The translations under genes and the position numbers were made by a program. Below, in pieces: positions 30,025 to 37,592 of a DNA stretch of 64,000 nt (position 1 is the first letter of the stretch; every line of letters starts with the position of its first letter). Where the stretch lies: contig NZ_CP023692.1 in the NCBI RefSeq assembly GCF_008704935.1, forward strand, positions 5,955,501 through 6,019,500, read 5' to 3'. Origin of the DNA: Streptomyces vinaceus. Lineage in GTDB: Bacteria; Actinomycetota; Actinomycetes; Streptomycetales; Streptomycetaceae. The notes beneath the pieces are model-generated. The model had not been told where the DNA came from and did not search any database. It was given only the letters and a program-made list of their open reading frames with translations.

Positions 30025-31187
30025 AGATCGGCATCGTGTGCCCGTACTCCTGGGACGTACCGGGCGGCGTCCAGTTCCACATCCGCGACCTCGCCGAGCA
30101 CCTGATCCGCCTCGGCCACGAGGTGTCGGTGCTGGCCCCGGCGGACGACGAGACGCCGCTGCCGCCGTACGTGGTCTCGGCGGGGCGGGCGGTGCCGGTG
30201 CCGTACAACGGGTCGGTGGCCCGGCTGAACTTCGGCTTCCTGTCGGCGGCGCGGGTGCGGCGCTGGCTGCACGACGGCGTCTTCGACGTGATCCACATCC
30301 ACGAGCCGGCCTCGCCCTCGCTGGGACTGCTGTCCTGCTGGGCGGCCCAGGGACCGATCGTGGCCACCTTCCACACCTCGAACCCGCGCTCGCGGGCCAT
30401 GATCGCCGCGTACCCGATCCTCCAGCCGGCGCTGGAGAAGATCAGCGCGCGGATCGCGGTGAGCGAGTACGCGCGCCGCACGCTCGTGGAGCACCTGGGC
30501 GGCGACGCGGTGGTGATCCCCAACGGGGTCGACGTGGACTTCTTCGCCTCGGCCGAGCCCAAGCCGGAGTGGGGCGGGCAGACCCTCGGGTTCATCGGCC
30601 GGATCGACGAGCCCCGCAAGGGGCTCCCCGTGCTGATGGCCGCCTTCCCCAAGATCGTGGAGGCCTGCCCGGACGTACGGCTGCTCGTCGCGGGCCGCGG
30701 CGACGAGGAGGAGGCCGTGGCCTCCCTGCCCGCGGACCTGCGCGAGCGGGTGGAGTTCCTCGGCATGGTCTCGGACGAGGACAAGGCGCGGCTGCTGCGC
30801 AGCGTCGACGTGTACGTGGCCCCGAACACCGGCGGCGAGAGCTTCGGCATCATCCTGGTCGAGGCCCTGTCGGCGGGGGCCGCGGTGCTGGCCTCCGACC
30901 TCGACGCGTTCGCCCAGGTCCTGGACCAGGGGGCGGCGGGGGAGCTGTTCGCCAACGAGGACGCGGACGCGCTGGCAGCCCGCGCGGTGGCCCTGCTGGG
31001 AGACCCGGAGCGCCGCGCGGAACTCGGCGCCCGCGGCTCCGCGCACGTGCGCCGCTTCGACTGGTCGACGGTCGGCGCGGACATCCTCGCGGTCTACGAG
31101 ACCGTGACGGACGGCGCGGCGGCGGTGGCCACGGACGAGCGGGTGAGCCTGCGCACCCGCCTGGGCCTGACCCGCGACCCTTCCTGA
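30021..31187 (+). CDS. pimA: Phosphatidylinositol alpha-mannosyltransferase (GT4)
   Basis: 388 residues with the GT-B fold. Acceptor-side motifs at the N-terminus are CPYSWDVPGGVQFHIRDLAE and VIHIHEPASPSLGLL; the C-terminal GDP-mannose site contains VIPNGVDVDFF, FIGRIDEPRKGL and the GGESFGIILVEALSAG loop with the conserved Glu. PimA transfers mannose from GDP-mannose to phosphatidylinositol. The GTG start at 30021 overlaps the preceding TGA (GTGA). The hairpins at 31191–31238 may end this operon. Confidence 0.92.
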   Translation: MKIGIVCPYSWDVPGGVQFHIRDLAEHLIRLGHEVSVLAPADDETPLPPYVVSAGRAVPVPYNGSVARLNFGFLSAARVRRWLHDGVFDVIHIHEPASPSLGLLSCWAAQGPIVATFHTSNPRSRAMIAAYPILQPALEKISARIAVSEYARRTLVEHLGGDAVVIPNGVDVDFFASAEPKPEWGGQTLGFIGRIDEPRKGLPVLMAAFPKIVEACPDVRLLVAGRGDEEEAVASLPADLRERVEFLGMVSDEDKARLLRSVDVYVAPNTGGESFGIILVEALSAGAAVLASDLDAFAQVLDQGAAGELFANEDADALAARAVALLGDPERRAELGARGSAHVRRFDWSTVGADILAVYETVTDGAAAVATDERVSLRTRLGLTRDPS

Positions 31188-31190
31188 CCG

Positions 31191-31238
31191 GTACGGGGTA
31201 CCCGGTACCGGGATCCCGGGCCCCGGCGCGGGATCCCG
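31191..31238 (+). terminator. Palindrome-rich terminator after pimA
   Basis: CGGGATCCCG occurs at 31209–31218 and again at 31229–31238, each being self-complementary and together forming a stem around GGCCCCGGCG. A GTACGGGGTACCCGGTACC palindrome cluster lies just upstream. Several alternative stems can form. Confidence 0.6.
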
Positions 31239-31327
31239 ACCCGTGCGGATCCTGACCCGGGTGCCGGGGTCCTGACGACCGACCCGGAATCCGTCACGGC
31301 CCCGCGCACGGGGTAATGTCGCGGGCC

Positions 31328-31867
31328 GTGATCGAAACCCTTGTCTGGACCGTCCTCGCGCTCGGCGTCGTCGGGGTCTACCTCAGCTGGACCGCCGGAC
31401 GGCTGGACCGGCTGCACTCGCGGATGGACGCCGCCCGCGCCGCCCTCGACGCGCAGCTCGTACGGCGCGCCTCGGTGGTGCTCGAAGTGGCCACCTCCGG
31501 AGTGCTCGACCCCGCCTCCTCGATCGTCCTGTACGAGGCCGCCCACGCCGCCCGCCAGGCCGACGAGGAGAACCGCGAGGTCGCCGAGAGCGAGCTCAGC
31601 CAGGCGCTGCGCGCGGTGTTCGCCGATGCCGACCAGGTGGACCTGCTCAAGTCCGCCCCCGGCGGCGAGGCGGCCGCCGAGGAGCTGGCCGCGGCCGTCC
31701 GCCGGGTGCCCATGGCGCGCCGGTTCCACAACGACGCCGTACGGGCCGCCCGCGCGCTGCGCCGGCACCGCAAGGTCCGCTGGTTCCGGCTGGCGGGCCA
31801 CGCCCCGTTCCCGCTCGCCTTCGAAATGGACGATGAGCCTCCGGTGGATCTTGCCGACCGGCCGTAG
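31328..31867 (+). CDS. LemA-like single-span membrane protein, unknown function
   Basis: 179 residues. An N-terminal membrane helix (about 2–20: ETLVWTVLALGVVGVYLSW) is followed by a helical cytoplasmic or external region (RLDRLHSRMDAARAALDAQLVRRASVVLEVA) with the feel of a LemA/coiled-coil protein. The GTG at 31328 is preferred over ATG 31316: a TAATGT -10 hexamer (31313–31318) would overlap the upstream ATG and places the mRNA start at the GTG. It lies between the pimA and pdxS units; its role is unknown. Confidence 0.75.
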   Translation: MIETLVWTVLALGVVGVYLSWTAGRLDRLHSRMDAARAALDAQLVRRASVVLEVATSGVLDPASSIVLYEAAHAARQADEENREVAESELSQALRAVFADADQVDLLKSAPGGEAAAEELAAAVRRVPMARRFHNDAVRAARALRRHRKVRWFRLAGHAPFPLAFEMDDEPPVDLADRP

Positions 31868-32049
31868 CGGAACGCATCGGCCTCAGTTGTACCCAAAGGC
31901 CAAGTTGAAAGGGGCCACCGGCTCCTCATTGGCCCTTGCGGTGGACTGGTCCGGAAGGGTTTGCTCGGCGCAGTAGCACCGCGGTCCGTGGCTCACGCCC
32001 GGGGGCGGTACCACCGCAGCACCCGTCTTCCTTCGAGTGAGGTCAATCC
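31868..32049 (+). promoter_or_regulatory. pdxS leader/promoter region with inverted repeat
   Basis: AAAGGCCAA (31895–31903) and TTGGCCCTT (31929–31937) form an imperfect inverted repeat in a local AT-richer patch, about 110 bp before pdxS. It could be an operator for vitamin B6 control or part of the leader. I see no neighbouring pdxR gene. Confidence 0.35.
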
Positions 32050-32967
32050 GTGAGCACGCTTCCCTCCACCCCGCAGTCCGCTGAGTCCGCGATCGGCACC
32101 TCCCGCGTCAAGCGCGGCATGGCCGAGCAGCTCAAGGGCGGCGTGATCATGGACGTGGTCAACGCCGAGCAGGCGAAGATCGCCGAGGACGCCGGCGCCG
32201 TGGCCGTCATGGCCCTGGAGCGGGTCCCCGCCGACATCCGCAAGGACGGCGGCGTCGCGCGCATGTCGGACCCGAACATGATCGAAGAGATCATCGAGGC
32301 CGTCTCCATCCCCGTCATGGCCAAGTCGCGCATCGGCCACTTCGTCGAGGCCCAGGTCCTGCAGTCCCTCGGCGTCGACTACATCGACGAGTCCGAGGTC
32401 CTGACCCCGGCCGACGAGGTCAACCACTCCGACAAGTGGGCGTTCACCACCCCCTTCGTCTGCGGTGCCACCAACCTGGGCGAGGCCCTGCGCCGCATCG
32501 CCGAGGGCGCGGCCATGATCCGTTCGAAGGGCGAGGCCGGCACGGGAAACGTCGTCGAGGCCGTCCGCCACCTGCGCCAGATCAAGAACGAGATCGCCAA
32601 GCTGCGCGGCTTCGACAACAACGAGCTGTACGCCGCCGCCAAGGAGCTGCGCGCCCCCTACGAGCTGGTCAAGGAGGTCGCCGAGCTCGGCAAGCTCCCG
32701 GTCGTGCTGTTCTCCGCCGGTGGCGTCGCCACCCCGGCCGACGCCGCACTGATGCGCCAGCTCGGCGCCGAGGGCGTCTTCGTCGGCTCCGGCATCTTCA
32801 AGTCGGGCGACCCGGCCAAGCGCGCCGCCGCCATCGTGAAGGCCACCACCTTCTACGACGACCCGAAGATCATCGCGGACGCCTCCCGCAACCTGGGCGA
32901 GGCCATGGTCGGCATCAACTGCGACACCCTCCCCGAGGCCGAGCGCTACGCCAACCGCGGCTGGTAG
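32050..32967 (+). CDS. pdxS: Pyridoxal 5'-phosphate synthase, lyase subunit
   Basis: 305 residues, full length. The (beta/alpha)8 barrel motifs are plain: VKRGMAEQLKGGVIMDVVN, VMALERVPADIR, VMAKSRIGHFVEAQ with the catalytic Lys, and LFSAGGVATPADAALMRQLG. It joins ribose-5-phosphate, glyceraldehyde-3-phosphate and ammonia into PLP, forming a 12:12 complex with PdxT. GTG 32050 is the family-like start. pdxT follows 5 bp later, so the two subunits are co-expressed. Confidence 0.97.
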   Translation: MSTLPSTPQSAESAIGTSRVKRGMAEQLKGGVIMDVVNAEQAKIAEDAGAVAVMALERVPADIRKDGGVARMSDPNMIEEIIEAVSIPVMAKSRIGHFVEAQVLQSLGVDYIDESEVLTPADEVNHSDKWAFTTPFVCGATNLGEALRRIAEGAAMIRSKGEAGTGNVVEAVRHLRQIKNEIAKLRGFDNNELYAAAKELRAPYELVKEVAELGKLPVVLFSAGGVATPADAALMRQLGAEGVFVGSGIFKSGDPAKRAAAIVKATTFYDDPKIIADASRNLGEAMVGINCDTLPEAERYANRGW

Positions 32968-32972
32968 TCGAC

Positions 32973-33563
32973 ATGACCAACCCGTTGATCGGTGTCCTGG
33001 CCCTCCAGGGCGACGTACGGGAGCACCTGATCGCCCTGGCCGCGGCGGACGCCGTGGCCAGGCCGGTCCGGCGCCCCGAGGAGCTCGCCGAGGTCGACGC
33101 CCTGGTGATCCCCGGCGGCGAGTCCACGACGATGTCGAAGCTCGCCGTCCTGTTCGGCATGCTGGAGCCGCTGCGCGAGCGCGTGAAGGCCGGTATGCCG
33201 GTCTACGGCACCTGCGCCGGCATGATCATGCTCGCCGACAAGCTGCTCGACGGCCGTGACGACCAGGAGACCCTGGGCGGCATCGACATGATCGTGCGCC
33301 GCAACGCCTTCGGCCGCCAGAACGAGTCATTCGAAGCGAAGATCGATTTCGCGGGCATAGAGGGCGGCCCCGTCGAGGGCGTCTTCATCCGCGCCCCGTG
33401 GGTCGAGTCGGTCGGCGCCGCCGCCGAGGTGCTCGCCACGTACGAGGGCCACACGGTCGCCGTGCGCCAGGGCAACGTCCTCGCCACCTCGTTCCACCCC
33501 GAGCTGACCGGAGACGACCGGGTCCACGCGTACTTCGTCGACATGGTGCGCGCTGGGCTGTAA
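32973..33563 (+). CDS. pdxT: Pyridoxal 5'-phosphate synthase, glutaminase subunit
   Basis: 196 residues of the class I glutamine amidotransferase family. GVLALQGDVREH opens the protein, PGGESTTM forms the oxyanion region, YGTCAGMI carries the nucleophile Cys, and SFHPELT supplies the catalytic His and Glu. It releases ammonia from glutamine and channels it to PdxS. The tail is short and complete. Confidence 0.97.
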   Translation: MTNPLIGVLALQGDVREHLIALAAADAVARPVRRPEELAEVDALVIPGGESTTMSKLAVLFGMLEPLRERVKAGMPVYGTCAGMIMLADKLLDGRDDQETLGGIDMIVRRNAFGRQNESFEAKIDFAGIEGGPVEGVFIRAPWVESVGAAAEVLATYEGHTVAVRQGNVLATSFHPELTGDDRVHAYFVDMVRAGL

Positions 33564-33620
33564 ACAGGTCCCGGTAGGATCTGAGGTGCACACTGTTGGT
33601 TACGCGAAGGAGACAGGCGG

Positions 33621-34373
33621 ATGTCCGGCCACTCTAAATGGGCTACGACGAAGCACAAGAAGGCCGTGATCGATGCCAAGCGCGGCAAGCTCTTCGCGAA
33701 GCTGATCAAGAACATCGAGGTCGCGGCCCGTATGGGCGGTGCCGACATCGACGGCAACCCGACCCTCTTCGACGCCATCCAGAAGGCCAAGAAGAGCTCG
33801 GTCCCGAACAAGAACATCGACTCCGCGGTCAAGCGCGGCGGCGGCCTTGAGGCCGGCGGCGCCGACTACGAGACGATCATGTACGAAGGCTACGGCCCTA
33901 ACGGTGTCGCGGTGCTCATCGAGTGCCTCACCGACAACCGCAACCGCGCCGCGTCCGACGTCCGCGTCGCCATGACCCGCAACGGCGGATCGATGGCCGA
34001 CCCGGGCTCGGTCTCGTACCTGTTCAACCGCAAGGGCGTCGTCCTGCTGCCCAAGGGCGAGCTCTCCGAGGACGACGTCCTGGACGCGGTGCTCGAAGCC
34101 GGTGCCGAAGAGGTCAACGACAACGGCGACACCTTCGAGATCATCAGCGAGCCGACCGACATGGTCGCGGTCCGCACCGCGCTCCAGGAGGCGGGCATCG
34201 ACTACGACTCGGCCGACTCCAGCTTCGTCCCGACCATGCAGGTCGAGCTCGACGAAGAGGGCGCGCGCAAGATCTTCAAGCTGATCGACGCGCTGGAGGA
34301 CAGCGACGACGTGCAGAACGTCTTCGCCAACTTCGACGTCTCCGACGAGGTCATGGAGAAGGTCGACGCCTGA
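33621..34373 (+). CDS. yebC: YebC/PmpR-family DNA-binding regulatory protein
   Basis: 250 residues with the unmistakable start MSGHSKWATTKHKKAVIDAKRGKLF, KAKKSSVPNKNIDSAVKRG and YEGYGPNGVAVLIECLTDN. The family includes transcription regulators and, in recent work on some bacteria, ribosome-associated factors easing translation of proline runs. Here it lies directly before ruvC, the typical actinobacterial arrangement, but the ruv genes are separated by a strong terminator. Confidence 0.95.
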   Translation: MSGHSKWATTKHKKAVIDAKRGKLFAKLIKNIEVAARMGGADIDGNPTLFDAIQKAKKSSVPNKNIDSAVKRGGGLEAGGADYETIMYEGYGPNGVAVLIECLTDNRNRAASDVRVAMTRNGGSMADPGSVSYLFNRKGVVLLPKGELSEDDVLDAVLEAGAEEVNDNGDTFEIISEPTDMVAVRTALQEAGIDYDSADSSFVPTMQVELDEEGARKIFKLIDALEDSDDVQNVFANFDVSDEVMEKVDA

Positions 34374-34382
34374 TCGGGCATC

Positions 34383-34426
34383 AGCGGCGGGCCGGCGGGG
34401 ACACACCCCGCCGGCCCGCCGCTTTG
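34383..34426 (+). terminator. Perfect 18-bp terminator after yebC
   Basis: The stem arm at 34383–34400 (starting AGCGGCGGGCC) pairs fully with 34406–34423 (ending GGCCCGCCGCT) around ACACA, then TTTG. It separates yebC from ruvCAB, implying an own promoter for ruvC. Confidence 0.9.
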
Positions 34427-34486
34427 TCAGTGCCACCGGTTAGCCTGCACGCACTGGTGATGGACGGACCGTAGGGGGGTGGTGCA

Positions 34487-35026
34487 GTGCGCGTACTCGG
34501 CGTGGACCCGGGACTGACCCGGTGCGGTGTCGGCGTCGTCGAGGGGGTCGCCGGCCGCCCGCTGGCGATGCTCGCGGTGGGGGTCGTACGGACGCCCGCG
34601 GACGCGGAGTTGGGGCACCGGCTCGTCGCGATCGAGCAGGGCATCGAGGAGTGGCTGGACCGCCACCGGCCCGAAGTCGTCGCCGTGGAGCGGGTGTTCA
34701 GCCAGCACAACGTCAGCACGGTGATGGGGACCGCCCAGGCGAGCGCCGTCGCCATGCTGTGCGCGGCGCGCCGCGGGATACCGGTCGCCCTGCACACCCC
34801 CAGTGAGGTCAAGGCCGCCGTCACCGGCTCCGGCCGGGCCGACAAGGCGCAGGTCGGGGCCATGGTGACCCGGCTGCTGCGGCTGTCCGCCCCGCCCAAG
34901 CCGGCCGACGCCGCGGACGCCCTCGCCCTCGCCATCTGCCACATCTGGCGGGCCCCCGCCCAGAACCGCCTCCAGCAGGCGGTCGCCCAGCACGCCCTGC
35001 ACGCCTCGAAAGGCCGCCCCTCATGA
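34487..35026 (+). CDS. ruvC: Crossover junction endodeoxyribonuclease RuvC
   Basis: 179 residues. The catalytic acidic residues lie in VLGVDPGLTRCG (Asp7), VAVERVFSQHN (Glu) and the C-terminal PADAADALALAICH (two Asp). RuvC resolves Holliday junctions produced by recombination, guided by RuvAB. GTG 34487 starts the conserved RVLGVDPG. The ruvA ATG overlaps its TGA (ATGA), so the genes are translationally coupled. Confidence 0.96.
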   Translation: MRVLGVDPGLTRCGVGVVEGVAGRPLAMLAVGVVRTPADAELGHRLVAIEQGIEEWLDRHRPEVVAVERVFSQHNVSTVMGTAQASAVAMLCAARRGIPVALHTPSEVKAAVTGSGRADKAQVGAMVTRLLRLSAPPKPADAADALALAICHIWRAPAQNRLQQAVAQHALHASKGRPS

Positions 35027-35646
35027 TCGCCTTCGTCAGCGGCCCGGTCGCCGCGCTCGCCCCCACCCTGGCCGTGATCGAGGTCGGGGGAGTGGGCATG
35101 GCCGTGCAGTGCACGCCGAACACCCTCGCCGGCCTGCGCACGGGTGAGACGGCGCGGCTGGCCACCTCGCTGGTCGTACGGGAGGACTCGCTGACGCTGT
35201 ACGGCTTCGCGGACGACGACGAGCGGCAGGTCTTCGAGCTGCTGCAGACGGCGAGCGGGGTCGGGCCGCGCCTCGCCCAGGCGATGCTCGGCGTGCACAG
35301 CCCGGACGCGCTGCGCCTGGCGGTCGAGTCGGGGGACGAGAAGGCCCTGACGGCCGTCCCCGGGATCGGGAAGAAGGGCGCGCAGAAGCTGCTGCTGGAG
35401 CTGAAGGGCAAGCTGGGGGCGCCGACCGCGGTGGTCGGGGCCCAGCGGGCCGTGGCGTCCGGACCGGCCCCCTGGACGGAGCAGCTCTCGGCGGCGCTGA
35501 TCGGGCTCGGCTACGCGTCGAGGGACGCGGAGGAGGCCGTCGACGCGGTGACCCCGCAGGCGGAGGCGGCCATCGCCGCCGGTGGCAGCGCCCCCGTACC
35601 GCAGCTGCTGCGCGCCGCCCTCCAGTCCCTGAACCGCACCCGCTGA
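35023..35646 (+). CDS. ruvA: Holliday junction DNA helicase subunit RuvA
   Basis: 207 residues. Domain I is an OB-fold (MIAFVSGPVAALAPTLAVIE), domain II holds two helix-hairpin-helix motifs (TASGVGPRLAQAML and AVPGIGKKGAQKLLLEL), and domain III (about 150–205) binds RuvB. The tetramer holds the four-way junction. Length and order are normal for actinobacteria. Confidence 0.96.
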   Translation: MIAFVSGPVAALAPTLAVIEVGGVGMAVQCTPNTLAGLRTGETARLATSLVVREDSLTLYGFADDDERQVFELLQTASGVGPRLAQAMLGVHSPDALRLAVESGDEKALTAVPGIGKKGAQKLLLELKGKLGAPTAVVGAQRAVASGPAPWTEQLSAALIGLGYASRDAEEAVDAVTPQAEAAIAAGGSAPVPQLLRAALQSLNRTR

Positions 35647-35707
35647 CCCCCCGGGGCCGGGTACCGGCGACGACCACCGCACTGACGCAGAAGGCAGACT
35701 GACCACC

Positions 35708-36769
35708 GTGAACTGGGATGACGAGAGCGACGACCGGATCGTCGCGGCGGCGGCGGACGGCGAGGACACCGCCGTGGAGGCGGCCCTGCGCCCCAAGGAC
35801 CTCGGCGAGTTCGTCGGCCAGGAGAAGGTCCGCCAGCAGCTCGACCTGGTGCTGAAGGCCGCCCGCCAGCGCGGCGCCACCGCCGATCACGTGCTGCTCT
35901 CCGGCGCGCCCGGACTCGGCAAGACCACCCTTTCCATGATCATCGCCGCCGAGATGGGCGCGCCCATCCGGATCACCTCCGGCCCCGCCATCCAGCACGC
36001 CGGCGATCTCGCCGCCATCCTGTCCTCCCTCCAGGAGGGCGAGGTCCTCTTCCTCGACGAGATCCACCGGATGTCCCGGCCCGCCGAGGAAATGCTCTAC
36101 ATGGCCATGGAGGACTTCCGCGTCGACGTGATCGTCGGCAAGGGGCCGGGGGCCACCGCCATCCCGCTGGAGCTGCCGCCCTTCACCCTCGTCGGGGCCA
36201 CGACGAGGGCCGGCCTCCTCCCGCCGCCGCTGCGCGACCGCTTCGGCTTCACCGGGCACATGGAGTTCTACGCCCCCGAGGAGCTGGAACGCGTCATCCA
36301 CCGCTCCGCCCGCCTCCTCGACGTGGAGATCGACACCGCCGGCGCCGCCGAGATCGCCGGCCGCTCGCGCGGCACCCCGCGCATCGCCAACCGCCTGCTG
36401 CGCCGCGTCCGCGACTACGCGCAGGTCAAGGCCGACGGAGTGATCACCCGGGAGGTGGCCGGCACCGCCCTCCAGGTCTACGAGGTCGACGCGCGCGGTC
36501 TCGACCGCCTCGACCGCGCCGTGCTCGAAGCCCTGCTCAAGCTGTTCGGCGGCGGCCCCGTGGGCCTGTCCACCCTCGCCGTGGCCGTCGGGGAGGAGCG
36601 GGAGACCGTCGAAGAGGTCGCCGAGCCGTTCCTCGTACGGGAAGGCCTGCTCGCCCGTACCCCGCGAGGCCGGGTCGCGACCCCCGCCGCATGGGTTCAC
36701 CTGGGGCTCGTACCGCCCCACCAGCAGGGGAGTGGATCAAGCGGACAACAGGGCTTGTTCGGGGCCTGA
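35708..36769 (+). CDS. ruvB: Holliday junction branch-migration ATPase RuvB
   Basis: 353 residues. AAA+ Walker A GAPGLGKTTLSM, Walker B LFLDEIHR, sensor 1 GATTRAGLLPPPLRDRF and a C-terminal winged helix (GGPVGLSTLAVAVGEERETVEEV). Hexamers flank RuvA and pump DNA through the junction. GTG 35708 is 61 bp past ruvA. A short Gln/Gly/Ser tail (HQQGSGSSGQQGLFGA) is unremarkable. Confidence 0.97.
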   Translation: MNWDDESDDRIVAAAADGEDTAVEAALRPKDLGEFVGQEKVRQQLDLVLKAARQRGATADHVLLSGAPGLGKTTLSMIIAAEMGAPIRITSGPAIQHAGDLAAILSSLQEGEVLFLDEIHRMSRPAEEMLYMAMEDFRVDVIVGKGPGATAIPLELPPFTLVGATTRAGLLPPPLRDRFGFTGHMEFYAPEELERVIHRSARLLDVEIDTAGAAEIAGRSRGTPRIANRLLRRVRDYAQVKADGVITREVAGTALQVYEVDARGLDRLDRAVLEALLKLFGGGPVGLSTLAVAVGEERETVEEVAEPFLVREGLLARTPRGRVATPAAWVHLGLVPPHQQGSGSSGQQGLFGA

Positions 36770-36782
36770 CGGCGCGGAGGTT

Positions 36783-36806
36783 GGCACCGTCAGGAACTGC
36801 GGTGCC
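36783..36806 (+). terminator. Small hairpin after ruvB
   Basis: GGCACCG (36783–36789) pairs with CGGTGCC (36800–36806). It lies between the ruvB stop and the yajC promoter. Confidence 0.5.
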
Positions 36807-36816
36807 ATGCTGGGCG

Positions 36817-36846
36817 TTGTTCCATCGGTGCGGACTCGCCTAGACT
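36817..36846 (+). promoter_or_regulatory. Promoter of the yajC-secD-secF-apt unit
   Basis: TTGTTC (36817–36822), an 18-bp spacer and TAGACT (36841–36846). The mRNA would start near 36853, giving an 80-nt leader before the yajC GTG. Confidence 0.6.
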
Positions 36847-36933
36847 CCGCCGATGCCGACCCTTCAGGTCGGCATGCCCACCCCCGTAGAAATTGGCCGT
36901 CTCCCGTGCGGTCGTGCGAAGGATCTCCGTCCC

Positions 36934-37437
36934 GTGAATCTCGTGACACTCCTCCCGTTCATCGTGCTCATCGGGGCGATGTTCCTGATGACCCGCTCCG
37001 CGAAGAAGAAGCAGCAGGCGGCCGCGCAGATGCGCGACCACATGGCGCCCGGCGCCGGCGTCCGCACCATCGGCGGCATGTACGCCACGGTGAAGGAGGT
37101 CGGCGAGGACACCGTCACCCTTGAGGTGGCCCCCGGCGTCCACGCGATCTACGCGAAGAACGCCATCGGCGCCGTCCTGGAGGACGCGGAGTACAACCGC
37201 ATCGTCCACGGCGCCAGTGATGATCTGACGATCGACACGCCGGTCGTTCCGGACGACGCCTCCTCGCTGACCCTGGACAAGGACGCGGACAAGGGCGCGG
37301 ACGAGGCCGAGGCCCCGAAGCTGGACCTGGGCAAGAAGGACGAGCCCGCGGCCGAGGAGCCGAAGGACGGCCCGACCGGGCCCAAGGGCGACGAGCCGAA
37401 GGACGGCAAGGCCGACGGCGAGGCCGGCGCGAAGTAG
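36934..37437 (+). CDS. yajC: Preprotein translocase accessory subunit YajC
   Basis: 167 residues. One N-terminal membrane helix (LVTLLPFIVLIGAMFLMT) is followed by the conserved YajC cytoplasmic fold (MAPGAGVRTIGGMYATVKEVGEDTVTLEVAPGVHAIYAKNAI) and a long, charged tail (about 100–167) rich in Asp, Lys, Glu and Pro that most YajC proteins lack. AAGGA precedes the GTG at 36934. It belongs to the SecDF–YajC complex that assists export. Confidence 0.93.
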   Translation: MNLVTLLPFIVLIGAMFLMTRSAKKKQQAAAQMRDHMAPGAGVRTIGGMYATVKEVGEDTVTLEVAPGVHAIYAKNAIGAVLEDAEYNRIVHGASDDLTIDTPVVPDDASSLTLDKDADKGADEAEAPKLDLGKKDEPAAEEPKDGPTGPKGDEPKDGKADGEAGAK

Positions 37438-37592
37438 CGCGCGGCCGGGGGACCGGGCAGGACGCCTGACCGGCGGCCGCCACGGTCCCCGTCAGTGACA
37501 CTTCTGCGGGGGGCAGGGGTCCCCACCACACATTTCGTGGCCGTCCGCGCGCTGACCCGGCGCGGGGCGGTTGGACAGGGAGATACGACAAG

